Below are positions 10,225 to 18,824 of a stretch of DNA of 64,000 nt, in pieces; position 1 is the stretch's first letter; each line of letters opens with the position of its first letter. The notes under the pieces were generated by a model. The model saw nothing but the letters and a program-made list of their open reading frames with translations. It was not told the DNA's origin and made no database searches. The stretch covers positions 434,001-498,000 of the forward strand of contig BPHQ01000001.1 in NCBI GenBank assembly GCA_026003615.1, in the 5' to 3' direction. The position numbers and the translations under genes are program-made. This stretch comes from Bellilinea sp. (GTDB lineage Bacteria; Chloroflexota; Anaerolineae; Anaerolineales; Anaerolineaceae).

Positions 10225-10264
10225 TCATTGCGAGCGGGGTGGTTAATCAACCGGCTCGCAATGA
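10225..10264. repeat. nested palindrome after pgk (REP-like)
   Basis: Outer arms TCATTGCGAGC (10225-10235) and GCTCGCAATGA (10254-10264) enclose an inner inverted repeat GGTT-AATC-AACC (10241-10252). There is no adjacent T-tract. The outer arm ATTGCGAGC...GCTCGCAAT is of the kind seen in widespread bacterial palindromic repeats. It lies in the 121-bp pgk-thrC gap. Confidence 0.55.
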
Positions 10265-10297
10265 TGTCCTATTTCAAATCCCCTTGTTCAGGTTGAG

Positions 10298-11374
10298 GTG
10301 ATTTTGGAAACCTATCGTGGTGTTATTGAGCGGTATCGGGCGTGGCTGAATGTGCCGGATCACCTTGAGGTGGTCAGCCTTCTTGAAGGGAATACTCCCT
10401 TGATTCCCATGCCAAGACTGGCGGAGGAATTAGGCGGTGGGTTTGACCTGTGGGTGAAATTTGAGGGAATGAATCCCACCGGTTCTTTCAAAGACCGCGG
10501 CATGACAGTGGCGATCAGTGAAGCGGTGGGGCGGGGAGTGAAGGCGGTGATCTGTGCTTCCACTGGCAATACGGCAGCCTCAGCAGCGGCTTACGCATCC
10601 CGCGCAGGCCGCCGAGCAATTGTAATCATCCCGCAAGGTAAAGTGGCAGCCGGAAAACTGGCCGGGGCAATTGCCTACGGCGCGGAGGTCATTCAAATTG
10701 ATGGTTCATTTGATGATGCCCTCAATCTGGTTGTTGAAATCAGCCAGAAACACCCCATAGGACTGGTTAATTCGCTCAATCCATATCGTTTAGAAGGGCA
10801 GAAAACCGCTGCTTTTGAGATTTGTGACGCTCTTCAAAGCGCGCCGGATTGGCTTTGTTTGCCGGTTGGGAATGCCGGTAATATTACTTCCTATTGGATG
10901 GGTTTCCGTCAGTATCATCAGATTCATCAGAGCGGTTTACCGAAGTTGTTAGGGGTGCAGGCTGAAGGGGCTGCGCCCCTGGTGATTGGGCATCCGGTTG
11001 AGCATCCTGAGACCGTTGCGACGGCGATACGGATTGGCCGGCCGGCTCGCGGCGAACAAGCCTTGCAGGCAGCTGAAGAATCGGGTGGAAAAATCATTGC
11101 GGTCAGTGATGATTCGATTTTGCAGATGCAGCGTCGTTTAGCCTTGCATGGATTGTGGGTAGAGCCAGCCTCGGCTGCTGGTTTAGCCGGACTTGCACAG
11201 GAGATCCGCTTGAACCGAATCAACCTGAAAGGTAAGCGGGTAGTGGCCGTCTGTACGGGGCATGGATTGAAAGATCCGGATATCATCGTCAAGCAGTTCA
11301 GCAGTCCAAAAATTGTCAAGCCAGCTTTTAGAAATTTGGAAGAGATCATTTTGGGGGAGGTCAGCCATGAATGA
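10298..11374 (+). CDS. thrC: threonine synthase
   Basis: A 358-residue fold-type II PLP enzyme converting O-phospho-L-homoserine to threonine. The PLP lysine is in NPTGSFKDRGM (near residue 64), followed by the ASTGNTAASAAAYA phosphate/substrate loop and the glycine-rich VGNAGNIT segment that binds the cofactor phosphate. It is the short form (about 350 residues) of bacteria and plants' core, without the long yeast-type N-terminus. The start is GTG 10298 or the nearby TTG 10304, both beside GAGGTGA. It overlaps thrB by 8 bp, showing translational coupling in a threonine operon. Confidence 0.95.
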   Translation: MILETYRGVIERYRAWLNVPDHLEVVSLLEGNTPLIPMPRLAEELGGGFDLWVKFEGMNPTGSFKDRGMTVAISEAVGRGVKAVICASTGNTAASAAAYASRAGRRAIVIIPQGKVAAGKLAGAIAYGAEVIQIDGSFDDALNLVVEISQKHPIGLVNSLNPYRLEGQKTAAFEICDALQSAPDWLCLPVGNAGNITSYWMGFRQYHQIHQSGLPKLLGVQAEGAAPLVIGHPVEHPETVATAIRIGRPARGEQALQAAEESGGKIIAVSDDSILQMQRRLALHGLWVEPASAAGLAGLAQEIRLNRINLKGKRVVAVCTGHGLKDPDIIVKQFSSPKIVKPAFRNLEEIILGEVSHE

Positions 11375-12266
11375 ATTGGTGGTTACAGTTCCGGCCAGCT
11401 CTGCAAATTTGGGACCAGGTTTTGATTGTTTGGCCATGGCGTTGGATTTATGGAATACGACAACTTTTCGATTGGGCGGGGATGGTATCAGAGTGCATAT
11501 CGAAGGGGAAGGTGCCGGAAAATTGCCCGAAGACACGGGAAATTTGATCGTGCAGGCGTTTACCACCCTCTACGTTCGTCGAGAAGCGACCATGCCGCGC
11601 GATTTACAGATTGAATGCCAAAATCTAATTCCCATGGGTTCAGGATTGGGGTCAAGCACTGCTGCGATCTTAACCGGTCTGATTGCTGCCAATTTTTTCC
11701 TGGGGCAACCATTTAGCAAGTTGGACCTGCTACGAATGGCAATTGACATTGAGGGTCATGCGGACAATGCCGCCGCAGCCTTATTCGGTGGTTTGGTGCT
11801 GGTAGCCGGAGATCTTCATCCTCCCATCGTCCGCTCGTATTCTTTACCCTCTTTGAATATTGTAGTGATGGTGCCAAAAGTGGGTTTACCAACCAGAGAG
11901 GCGCGACTGCTCCTGCCGGAAAAGGTGGAACGCTGTGATGCGATATTTAACCTCAACCGCATTGCACTGGTCATTGATGCCCTGCGCGAAGGTGATCGGA
12001 AGTTGTTAATGACTGCCATGGATGATCGCCTTCACCAACCTTATCGTTTTCCATTGATTCCCGGTAGTCAGGCTGCGATTCAGGCGGCCCATGAACAGGG
12101 TGCGCCTGCTGCCCTTTCCGGTGCGGGGCCGAGTGTGATTGCCTTTGCCGATGACAATGCCGATGCAGTTGCACAGGCAATGCGATTGGCCTTTCAAGCG
12201 GCGGGGGTTGAATCCCGTTGTTATCATCTAACACCAACCATAAATTCAGCCCACTGGTATGGATGA
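11367..12266 (+). CDS. thrB: homoserine kinase
   Basis: A 299-residue GHMP kinase. The chosen start ATG 11367 has GGGGGAGG upstream and places the conserved N-terminus PASSANLGPGFDCLAMAL at residues 9-26. The ATP loop PMGSGLGSSTAAI and the C-terminal SGAGPSVIAF complete the three GHMP motifs. It phosphorylates homoserine to O-phosphohomoserine, the substrate of the ThrC encoded immediately upstream, with which it overlaps by 8 bp. The upstream open frame from 11313 lies inside thrC and is not used. Confidence 0.95.
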   Translation: MNELVVTVPASSANLGPGFDCLAMALDLWNTTTFRLGGDGIRVHIEGEGAGKLPEDTGNLIVQAFTTLYVRREATMPRDLQIECQNLIPMGSGLGSSTAAILTGLIAANFFLGQPFSKLDLLRMAIDIEGHADNAAAALFGGLVLVAGDLHPPIVRSYSLPSLNIVVMVPKVGLPTREARLLLPEKVERCDAIFNLNRIALVIDALREGDRKLLMTAMDDRLHQPYRFPLIPGSQAAIQAAHEQGAPAALSGAGPSVIAFADDNADAVAQAMRLAFQAAGVESRCYHLTPTINSAHWYG

Positions 12267-12292
12267 GTCTTTCTGGATTGTAAAATTTTTTC

Positions 12293-12321
12293 TGGACAAA
12301 AAAACATCTTTCGAGTAAAAT
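12293..12321 (+). promoter_or_regulatory. sigma-70 type promoter of rpsT
   Basis: TGGACA (12293-12298), a 17-bp spacer and TAAAAT (12316-12321) lie in the 97-bp gap after thrB. The transcript would start near 12328, giving a leader of about 36 nt with the GGAGG site. Confidence 0.65.
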
Positions 12322-12363
12322 TGGGTTTCGCAACGGATTGAACGTTTCTTTGGAGGAAGTAAT

Positions 12364-12630
12364 TTGGCAAACATTAAGTCACAAATCAAGCGTAATAAGC
12401 AAAACGAAAAACGCCGCCTTCGCAATCGCTTTTTCCGCGGTGCAGCCCGCAAAGCCGTTTCTAAGGCCCGCGTGGCTATTGAAAGTGGGGAAACCCCTGA
12501 AGCCCGCGAGGCGGTAATTCTGGCGGTAAAAGCTTTGGATAAGGCAGCGGAAAAAGGTGTTATTCACAAAAACAACGCTGCCCGTCGTAAAAGCCGCTTA
12601 ATGAAGCGTCTGGCTGCCCTTAACCAGTAA
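12364..12630 (+). CDS. rpsT: 30S ribosomal protein S20
   Basis: An 88-residue, strongly basic helical protein with the family N-terminus MANIKSQIKRNKQNEKRRLRN and the C-terminal NNAARRKSRLMKRL, binding the 5' domain of 16S rRNA. The start is TTG at 12364, with GGAGGAAG nine bases upstream. A non-AUG start is also used in E. coli rpsT, where it matters for autogenous translational control, so the same kind of regulation is possible here. It has its own promoter and terminator and appears monocistronic. Confidence 0.97.
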   Translation: MANIKSQIKRNKQNEKRRLRNRFFRGAARKAVSKARVAIESGETPEAREAVILAVKALDKAAEKGVIHKNNAARRKSRLMKRLAALNQ

Positions 12631-12660
12631 GACTACCATTCTGGATGTTGATTTAACCAT

Positions 12661-12691
12661 AGCGGGAGGTGCATCTCCCGCTTTTGTTTTT
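12661..12691 (+). terminator. intrinsic terminator of rpsT
   Basis: AGCGGGAG (12661-12668) pairs with CTCCCGCT (12675-12682), followed by TTTTGTTTTT. Confidence 0.9.
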
Positions 12692-12717
12692 ATGACATCA
12701 ATCCAGAACTTGGGGCA

Positions 12718-12726
12718 TGTTATAAT
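12718..12726 (+). promoter_or_regulatory. extended -10 promoter of argS
   Basis: TGTTATAAT lies 41 bp before the argS start codon and just after the rpsT terminator. No clear -35 is seen, as is usual for extended -10 promoters. Confidence 0.6.
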
Positions 12727-12767
12727 TCTTCTGTTCACTTCAGTATCTTAACACAAAGGGTTCAGGC

Positions 12768-14531
12768 ATGTTCGAACGAGAACAGCAAATTATCGCCGAA
12801 AAAATTAAGGATTTTTGTCAGGAGAATCAACTGCCTGAGGTAGATTTTCAGTGGAAATGGATACCCTTCAGCGGTCATTGGGGGATTTCCACCTCCTTTT
12901 TTCAACTGGCAGCGCTGGAAGCACGGCAGGGCAAAAAAATCAATGTAAATGCCCGGGCGGCTGAACTGGCGGCTCAGGTGGCTGCTTACCTTGGGACACC
13001 GCAGGGGTTCGAAAAAGTCGAAGCAGTCAACGGCTATTTGAATATCTACTTTTTGCAAAGTACGTATGCAGAACAGGTGATCAATACGGTATTGCAGGAG
13101 AGAGAGAACTTTGGCAGAGGAGTCCGCCGCAATGAAAGAGTGATGGTGGAGTTTTCTCAGCCGAATACCCATAAAGCCTTTCATGTCGGGCATTTACGTA
13201 GCGCAATTCTAGGGGATGTTATCAGCCGGTTATTGGATTTTGCGGGTTTTTCGGTTGTGCGGGCTAACTACCCGGGGGATATTGGTCTACATGTCATCAA
13301 GTGGCTGTGGTGCTACATGAAATTTCACCCAGGGGAAAAGCCCACCCAGGATATTACCCGCTGGATGGGTGATATTTATGCCGAAGCAAACCGGCGGCTG
13401 GAGGAAAACCCGGAATTGGAAAGTGAAGTTCGGGCATTATATGCTCGCTGGGATCGGCGCGATCCGGAGGTAGTGGCTCTTTGGGAAGAAACCCGTCAAT
13501 GGTCTCTGAATGGGTTCGAAGAAATCTACCGCCAGCTGGATATCCACTTTGATGTGTATTACTTCAACAGCCAGGTGGAACATCCCGGTAAGGAGATTGT
13601 TAACGAATTGATTGCCAAAGGGATTGCAGTGGATGAGCGGCCAGAAGGGCCGGTTGTGGTGAAGCTGGATGAGCTGCTTGGGTTAAAGACCGAGAAGTAT
13701 CGTGTACTGGTGGTACTTCGCTCGGATAATACGGCGCTTTATGCTACCGAAGATTTGGCACTGGCAAAAAAGAAATTTACCGATTATCCCGATTTGAGCC
13801 GTTCCTATTATGTGGTGGATGTGCGGCAGTCCTTGCATTTTCAGCAGGTTTTCAAGACACTGGAATTAGCCGGTTATGAGTGGGCAACCCGCTGCCAGCA
13901 TATCCCCTACGAACTGGTCATCTTGCCGGGCAATGTGGTGATGGCTTCTCGCGAAGGGACGGTTGTGTTGTTGGAAGACCTAATCCGTGAGGCAACAGCC
14001 CGGGCGCTGGCGGTCGTTCGCGAGAAGAATCCCGATTTGAGCGAAGAGGTAAAACAGAAGATTGCTCAGGCGGTGGGAATTGGCGCCATCAAGTATCCGA
14101 TGCTGGCCAGGGAGAACACCAAGGTGGTTACCTTTGACTGGCAGTCAGCCCTCGACTTCAATGGTCAGGCTGCGCCGTATATTCAATATGCGTATGTTCG
14201 GGCAGGCAGCATATTACGCAAAGCCGGTCAGCCGGTACCGGAGGAGGCGAAGGTATGTGAGCCGCTCACTCCACAAGAAGTAGAATTGATTAACTTAATC
14301 TCTCGGTTACCGGCTGAAGTACAACGCTCGGCCAGTGAACTCCGCCCGTTATGGATTGCAACCTATGCCTATGAACTGGCCAAGGCGTTCAATGATTTTT
14401 ATACCCAATGTCCGGTCTTACAGGCGGAGGAGAGCGTGCGCAATTTCCGGTTGCGCCTTACAGCAGCAACACGTCAGGCAATTGCCAACAGCCTGACTTT
14501 GCTGGGCATCACAGCCCCACAAGCGATGTGA
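12768..14531 (+). CDS. argS: arginyl-tRNA synthetase
   Basis: A 587-residue class Ia synthetase that charges tRNA-Arg. It has the N-terminal Add-1 domain (about 1-110) with GYLNIYF, the class I signature FHVGHLRSAILGD (HVGH near residue 143), ANYPGDIGLHV, and a KMSKS-equivalent loop in the form MASREGTVVLLEDL (near 390). The C-terminal DALR anticodon-binding domain follows, with FDWQSALDFNGQAAPYIQYA marking its start. The length is typical. An AAGGG site precedes ATG 12768. The next gene follows after 46 bp with its own strong ribosome site, so cotranscription is possible. Confidence 0.97.
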   Translation: MFEREQQIIAEKIKDFCQENQLPEVDFQWKWIPFSGHWGISTSFFQLAALEARQGKKINVNARAAELAAQVAAYLGTPQGFEKVEAVNGYLNIYFLQSTYAEQVINTVLQERENFGRGVRRNERVMVEFSQPNTHKAFHVGHLRSAILGDVISRLLDFAGFSVVRANYPGDIGLHVIKWLWCYMKFHPGEKPTQDITRWMGDIYAEANRRLEENPELESEVRALYARWDRRDPEVVALWEETRQWSLNGFEEIYRQLDIHFDVYYFNSQVEHPGKEIVNELIAKGIAVDERPEGPVVVKLDELLGLKTEKYRVLVVLRSDNTALYATEDLALAKKKFTDYPDLSRSYYVVDVRQSLHFQQVFKTLELAGYEWATRCQHIPYELVILPGNVVMASREGTVVLLEDLIREATARALAVVREKNPDLSEEVKQKIAQAVGIGAIKYPMLARENTKVVTFDWQSALDFNGQAAPYIQYAYVRAGSILRKAGQPVPEEAKVCEPLTPQEVELINLISRLPAEVQRSASELRPLWIATYAYELAKAFNDFYTQCPVLQAEESVRNFRLRLTAATRQAIANSLTLLGITAPQAM

Positions 14532-14577
14532 ACAGATTCTTAATCTCATTCACATTCCAAAAGGAGAAACAAAAAGT

Positions 14578-15894
14578 ATGGCTATTCGAACGATCATCAT
14601 GGGTGCAGCGGGAAGAGATTTTCACAATTTCAATGTCTTTTTCCGCAACAATTCGGATTATCAGGTAGTCGCTTTTACGGCGACCCAGATTCCGAATATC
14701 GAAGGCCGCCGCTACCCGGCTGAACTGGCGGGGAGCCTTTATCCAGAAGGTATTCCGATTTATCCGGAAAGCGAACTAACCGACTTAATCCGCACCTTAA
14801 AAGCAGATCAGGTGGTTTTTGCTTACAGTGATGTTTCTCATGAATATGTTATGCATAAAGCCTCGGAAGTGTTGGCAGCCGGGGCGGACTTCCGCTTAAT
14901 GGGCGTAAAAGGAACACAGATCAAATCCAGCAAACCGGTAGTTTCGGTTTGCGCGGTTCGGACTGGTTCGGGCAAGAGCCAGACCACCCGACGCGTTTCG
15001 AGGATCCTGATTAATTTGGGGTTCAAAGTGGCGGCGATTCGCCATCCCATGCCGTATGGTGATTTGGTAAAACAAGCAGTGCAGCGTTTTGCTGATTACA
15101 GCGATCTGGACAAACACCAATGCACAATTGAGGAGCGCGAGGAGTATGAACCACACCTGGATAATGGTGTAATTGTTTACGCCGGTGTGGATTACGAACG
15201 CATCCTGAGACAGGCTGAACAGGAAGTAGATATCATCTTGTGGGACGGCGGTAATAACGATTTTCCATTCTATCAGGATGATCTGGCGATTGTGGTTGCT
15301 GATCCTCACCGCCCTGGTCACGAAGTCCGCTATCATCCCGGCGAGACCAATGTTCGCCGCGCGAATGTGTTTGTAATCAATAAGGTGGATACAGCCAGCC
15401 CCGAAGCGGTCATTGCTGTGCGGGAAAGCCTTTCCGCGCTCAATCCACAGGCTACCATCATTGAGGGAGCATCCCCCTTGTTTGTGGATCGGCCGGAGGA
15501 AATCCGCGGTAAGCGAGTGCTGGTGATTGAGGACGGCCCGACTCTGACTCACGGTGAGATGGCCTATGGCGCAGGTTGGGTGGCTGCCCGCCGTTTTGGC
15601 GCTGCCGAAATTGTAGATCCGCGGCCATTTGCGGTTGGTTCAATTGCCGCAACCTATCAGAAATACACCACTACCGGGCCAATCCTGCCGGCAATGGGGT
15701 ACGGCGAAGAGCAAATGCGCGATCTTGAGGCGACGATCAACAATTCGGATGTGGATCTGGTTATTTCGGCAACGCCGATTGATTTGAATCGTGTGATTAA
15801 AGTGCGCAAACCCATGCAGCGTGTCCGTTATGAGTTACAGGAAATTGGACAACCAACCCTGGAAGATGTTTTGAAGGCAAAGTTTGTCAAATAG
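14578..15894 (+). CDS. cyclic 2,3-diphosphoglycerate synthetase-like GTPase (COG2403)
   Basis: A 438-residue protein with an N-terminal Rossmann-like region (MGAAGRDFHNFN at residues 8-19), then a P-loop domain with Walker A VRTGSGKSQTTR (near 124-135), a DGGNNDFPF segment in the switch region and a base-recognition motif INKVD near residue 264. This is the architecture of cyclic 2,3-diphosphoglycerate synthetase known from methanogens and of its COG2403 relatives in bacteria. The methanogen enzyme closes 2,3-bisphosphoglycerate with ATP to make a compatible solute. Whether the bacterial protein has that activity is not shown by sequence. An AAAGGAGA site precedes ATG 14578. The glycolytic genes gap and pgk lie 5-7 kb upstream. 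Confidence 0.8.
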   Translation: MAIRTIIMGAAGRDFHNFNVFFRNNSDYQVVAFTATQIPNIEGRRYPAELAGSLYPEGIPIYPESELTDLIRTLKADQVVFAYSDVSHEYVMHKASEVLAAGADFRLMGVKGTQIKSSKPVVSVCAVRTGSGKSQTTRRVSRILINLGFKVAAIRHPMPYGDLVKQAVQRFADYSDLDKHQCTIEEREEYEPHLDNGVIVYAGVDYERILRQAEQEVDIILWDGGNNDFPFYQDDLAIVVADPHRPGHEVRYHPGETNVRRANVFVINKVDTASPEAVIAVRESLSALNPQATIIEGASPLFVDRPEEIRGKRVLVIEDGPTLTHGEMAYGAGWVAARRFGAAEIVDPRPFAVGSIAATYQKYTTTGPILPAMGYGEEQMRDLEATINNSDVDLVISATPIDLNRVIKVRKPMQRVRYELQEIGQPTLEDVLKAKFVK

Positions 15895-15925
15895 GTTGCA
15901 AATAAATACATAAGTCTGAAAGTTA

Positions 15926-15965
15926 TGCCTTCCCCCATTCTTCCATTGTTGAATGGGGGAAGGCA
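15926..15965. repeat. perfect 15-bp inverted repeat upstream of obgE
   Basis: TGCCTTCCCCCATTC (15926-15940) and GAATGGGGGAAGGCA (15951-15965) form a very stable hairpin with a ten-base loop. It stands 24 bp before the obgE start codon and lacks a T-tract, so it could be an mRNA-stabilising or attenuating structure rather than a terminator. Confidence 0.7.
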
Positions 15966-15989
15966 AAAGGCAGATAGTCGGGAAGAACC

Positions 15990-17258
15990 ATGTTCATTGA
16001 CGAAGCGGTAATCTACGTTCGATCCGGAAAAGGGGGAGATGGCTTTGTCCATTTTCACCGTGAAAAGTACGTCAACCGCGGCGGGCCGGATGGTGGTGAT
16101 GGTGGGCGCGGCGGGGATGTTGTTCTGGAAGTTGTCCCAACGCTGAATACGTTGGTGAATTTTCGTTATCAGCGTAAATTCATTGCCCAAGACGGGGCTA
16201 AAGGGGGCGTCAATAACATGACCGGTAAATCTGCCCCAGACTTGATCGTTCCGGTGCCTCCCGGCACGGTAGTGTACGATGCGGATACGGGTGAATTGTT
16301 GGGAGATTTAGTTGAGGCTGGTCAACGGCTGGTGGTTTGTAAAGGTGGGCGCGGTGGGCGCGGAAATGCGCGGTTTGCCACACCCCGTAATCAGGCACCG
16401 CGGATTGCTGAAAAGGGAGAACCGGGTGAAGAACGTAACCTGCGATTGGAATTGAAACTCATTGCCGATGTGGGGATAGTGGGGGTCCCAAACGCAGGTA
16501 AATCCAGTTTCCTGGCGGCGGTGACCAATGCCAAACCGAAAATAGCGGATTATCCTTTTACCACCCTGGAACCCAACCTGGGTGTTGCCGATTTGGACGA
16601 ACATACCAGCCTGATTCTGGCGGATATTCCGGGATTGATCGAAGGGGCTCATCAGGGTGTTGGCCTGGGGGATGCCTTTTTACGCCACATACAGCGCACG
16701 CGCGTGCTTATTCATCTGCTGGATGGTCTTTCCACAGATCCACTGGCCGATTTCAGTCAGATCAACGCTGAGCTGGCGTTGTTCGATCCGCAATTATTAC
16801 AAAAACCCATGATCGTGGCACTCAATAAAATTGATTTACCCGAAGTCCAGGCACGATGGGAGACTATTCGGAATGAATTGAAGAAAAAAGGGGTGGAGGA
16901 TCCGTTTGCCATCTCGGCACTTGCAAAAATTGGGCTGGAACCGGTGTTATGGCGCTGCGTAGAGCTACTCAAAACCACACCTGAACCTCAAAAGCGCGAG
17001 GAATTGCCGGTTTATCGCCCCGGCGATGACCCGCGGGATTTTACGATTACCCGAACTCCGGATGGTGGCTTCAAAGTCCAAGGTGCAGCCATTGAGCGGG
17101 CAGCAGCGATGACGTACTGGGAATTTGAGGGTTCGGTGCGTCGTTTTCAGCGATTGATTGAGCGACTGGGGGTGGAAGATAAACTGCGTGAGATGGGCAT
17201 TCAAAACGGTGATACGGTGTACATTGGCGATGAATACGAACTGGAATGGCAGGAATGA
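15990..17258 (+). CDS. obgE: Obg GTPase (CgtA) with OCT domain
   Basis: A 422-residue ribosome-assembly and stress-response GTPase. The glycine-rich Obg fold occupies residues 1-158 with GPDGGDGGRGGDV; the G domain has G1 GVPNAGKSS, switch FTTLEPNLGV, G3 DIPGLIEGA and G4 NKID. A C-terminal OCT domain (about 345-420) is present, as in Bacillus-type but not E. coli Obg. The stop codon overlaps the start of nadD, so the two are translationally coupled. The coding start at 15990 follows shortly after a strong hairpin. Confidence 0.97.
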   Translation: MFIDEAVIYVRSGKGGDGFVHFHREKYVNRGGPDGGDGGRGGDVVLEVVPTLNTLVNFRYQRKFIAQDGAKGGVNNMTGKSAPDLIVPVPPGTVVYDADTGELLGDLVEAGQRLVVCKGGRGGRGNARFATPRNQAPRIAEKGEPGEERNLRLELKLIADVGIVGVPNAGKSSFLAAVTNAKPKIADYPFTTLEPNLGVADLDEHTSLILADIPGLIEGAHQGVGLGDAFLRHIQRTRVLIHLLDGLSTDPLADFSQINAELALFDPQLLQKPMIVALNKIDLPEVQARWETIRNELKKKGVEDPFAISALAKIGLEPVLWRCVELLKTTPEPQKREELPVYRPGDDPRDFTITRTPDGGFKVQGAAIERAAAMTYWEFEGSVRRFQRLIERLGVEDKLREMGIQNGDTVYIGDEYELEWQE

Positions 17259-17893
17259 AACCCCAGCGGATTGGCATTTTCGGCGGTACTTTTGATCCAC
17301 CACACGTTGGGCATCTTATTCTGGCTGCAGAAGCTCAAGATCAATTGCGGCTTGACCGCCTGTTATGGGTATTGACTCCCGATCCACCTCACAAACAAAA
17401 TCAAAGGATTACTCCGCTGGAGATTCGAGTGAGGTTGCTTCAGGCAGCCATTGGCGATAATCGTTCCTTTGAGTTGTGCCGGGTAGAGATGGATCGTCCG
17501 GGTCCGCATTATGCAGTGGATACCGTTCGTATCTTGAAAGATCAAGTTTCCTCTGCTGAAATGTTTTACTTAATTGGTGGTGATTCTCTGCATGACTTGC
17601 CGACATGGTATCAACCCCAGCAGTTGATCGAGTTGATTGATGGCTTGGGAGTAATGCGCCGACCCGGCGATCAGGTGGACTTAAGCGAATTGGAGCAAAA
17701 AATTCCCGGTATAGCGCTAAAAATTCGTTTTATCGAAGCACCCTTGTTGGAAATATCGGCGCGTCAAATCCGCCAGCGGATTTCAGAAGGACGTGCATAT
17801 CGTTATTATGTTCCGCCGGGGGTTTATCAATTGATTGAAGAATTGGGTGTTTATCATTTGCCATCTTCTTCGGTTATGAGAGTCAAAAGTTGA
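17246..17893 (+). CDS. nadD: nicotinate-nucleotide adenylyltransferase
   Basis: About 215 residues, of the nucleotidyltransferase alpha/beta phosphodiesterase superfamily. The N-terminus has GIFGGTFDPPHVGHL with the HxGH motif, and the C-terminal ISARQIRQRI matches the conserved (I/S)STxxR-type segment. The enzyme adenylates nicotinate mononucleotide to deamido-NAD in NAD synthesis. ATG 17246 overlaps obgE by 13 bp; an internal ATG at 17255 would form a 4-bp ATGA overlap and is equally plausible. The obg-nadD pairing is common in bacteria. Confidence 0.95.
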   Translation: MAGMKPQRIGIFGGTFDPPHVGHLILAAEAQDQLRLDRLLWVLTPDPPHKQNQRITPLEIRVRLLQAAIGDNRSFELCRVEMDRPGPHYAVDTVRILKDQVSSAEMFYLIGGDSLHDLPTWYQPQQLIELIDGLGVMRRPGDQVDLSELEQKIPGIALKIRFIEAPLLEISARQIRQRISEGRAYRYYVPPGVYQLIEELGVYHLPSSSVMRVKS

Positions 17894-17901
17894 TTGATAC
17901 C

Positions 17902-18822
17902 ATGAAGAAGTCTTTGGGTTCAGGATTACGGTTTCTTTTGGGAATTCTAGTGTGGTTGTTGACTGCTTGCACATCTGTGGCGGGTGGTGAACAGGTCGTC
18001 GAAAGCACACCAACCGCACTTTTTGCTGCTGACCTGACCAATGATGGTCTGACGGTTGTCGCTGGTCAGGCCTGTCTGTTGTACCAAAAGGCAGTCATCC
18101 AAACTGACCGTTCGATGGGAGACTTGCTGGCCTGGTCGAAGGATTCCAATAAGCTGGCCTACATCAGCCCTGTTAACGATACGTGGGGTTGGTATCAGGG
18201 CGATTTGATTATTCTGGATATACTCAGCGGAGAAACTCAACGTACCAAAGATATCCGTGTGGCCGGCGACTTGACGTGGTCTCCTTCTGGGGAGCAGATA
18301 GCATTTGTCATTTTACGTCCTGCCGAGGTGCAATATTCCATCGGGGTATATTCTCTACAGGATGGTAAAACGGTGGATTTGTACGACCTGGCTGTGACGG
18401 ATGAATTTTCCAGCCTAAAAGGCATTGTTGGGTGGCAGTCGGATCAGGTTATTCGGGTTTCTGAAAGTTGTGGGGCTGACTGTGTGCGTTATGTGGATCA
18501 TAATCTGGTCAGCGGCGACAAAACGGTGGTAGAGGAGACGCGTCCCGGGCAGGATACCAGCCTTCAAATTATTCTCAACCAGCCCGGGGTCGTTCCAAAC
18601 CGCAATTGGCGAAATGCCAACTGGTCTCCAGATGCACAGCGAGTGTTTTTTACCGATCGAACCAATGTGGCCTGGGTAGGTAACCTGTCATCCAACACCA
18701 AATCGGCATTGCCAATGGAAACCCTGCCCGTTGCCGAGTCCAAGTGGTCGGCTGACGGGCAGCTGATCGCAGTCAGAACCGGGGAAAATTTATATATCTT
18801 TGCGGTTGATGGCTGCCGATGA
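17902..18822 (+). CDS. lipoprotein with TolB/WD40-like beta-propeller repeats
   Basis: A 306-residue predicted lipoprotein. The N-terminus MKKSLGSGLRFLLGILVWLL is followed by the lipobox LTAC (Cys near residue 23). The body contains repeated WSxDxxxLAY/WSPSGEQIAF/WSPDAQRVFF/WSADGQLIAV units, characteristic of PD40/TolB propeller blades, so it likely forms a surface-exposed beta-propeller. ATG 17902 is preferred over the upstream TTG at 17890 because it gives a clean signal peptide. It starts 8 bp after nadD and ends 2 bp from the convergent toast-rack gene, leaving no room for a separate terminator. The function is unknown. Confidence 0.75.
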   Translation: MKKSLGSGLRFLLGILVWLLTACTSVAGGEQVVESTPTALFAADLTNDGLTVVAGQACLLYQKAVIQTDRSMGDLLAWSKDSNKLAYISPVNDTWGWYQGDLIILDILSGETQRTKDIRVAGDLTWSPSGEQIAFVILRPAEVQYSIGVYSLQDGKTVDLYDLAVTDEFSSLKGIVGWQSDQVIRVSESCGADCVRYVDHNLVSGDKTVVEETRPGQDTSLQIILNQPGVVPNRNWRNANWSPDAQRVFFTDRTNVAWVGNLSSNTKSALPMETLPVAESKWSADGQLIAVRTGENLYIFAVDGCR

Positions 18823-18824
18823 GG

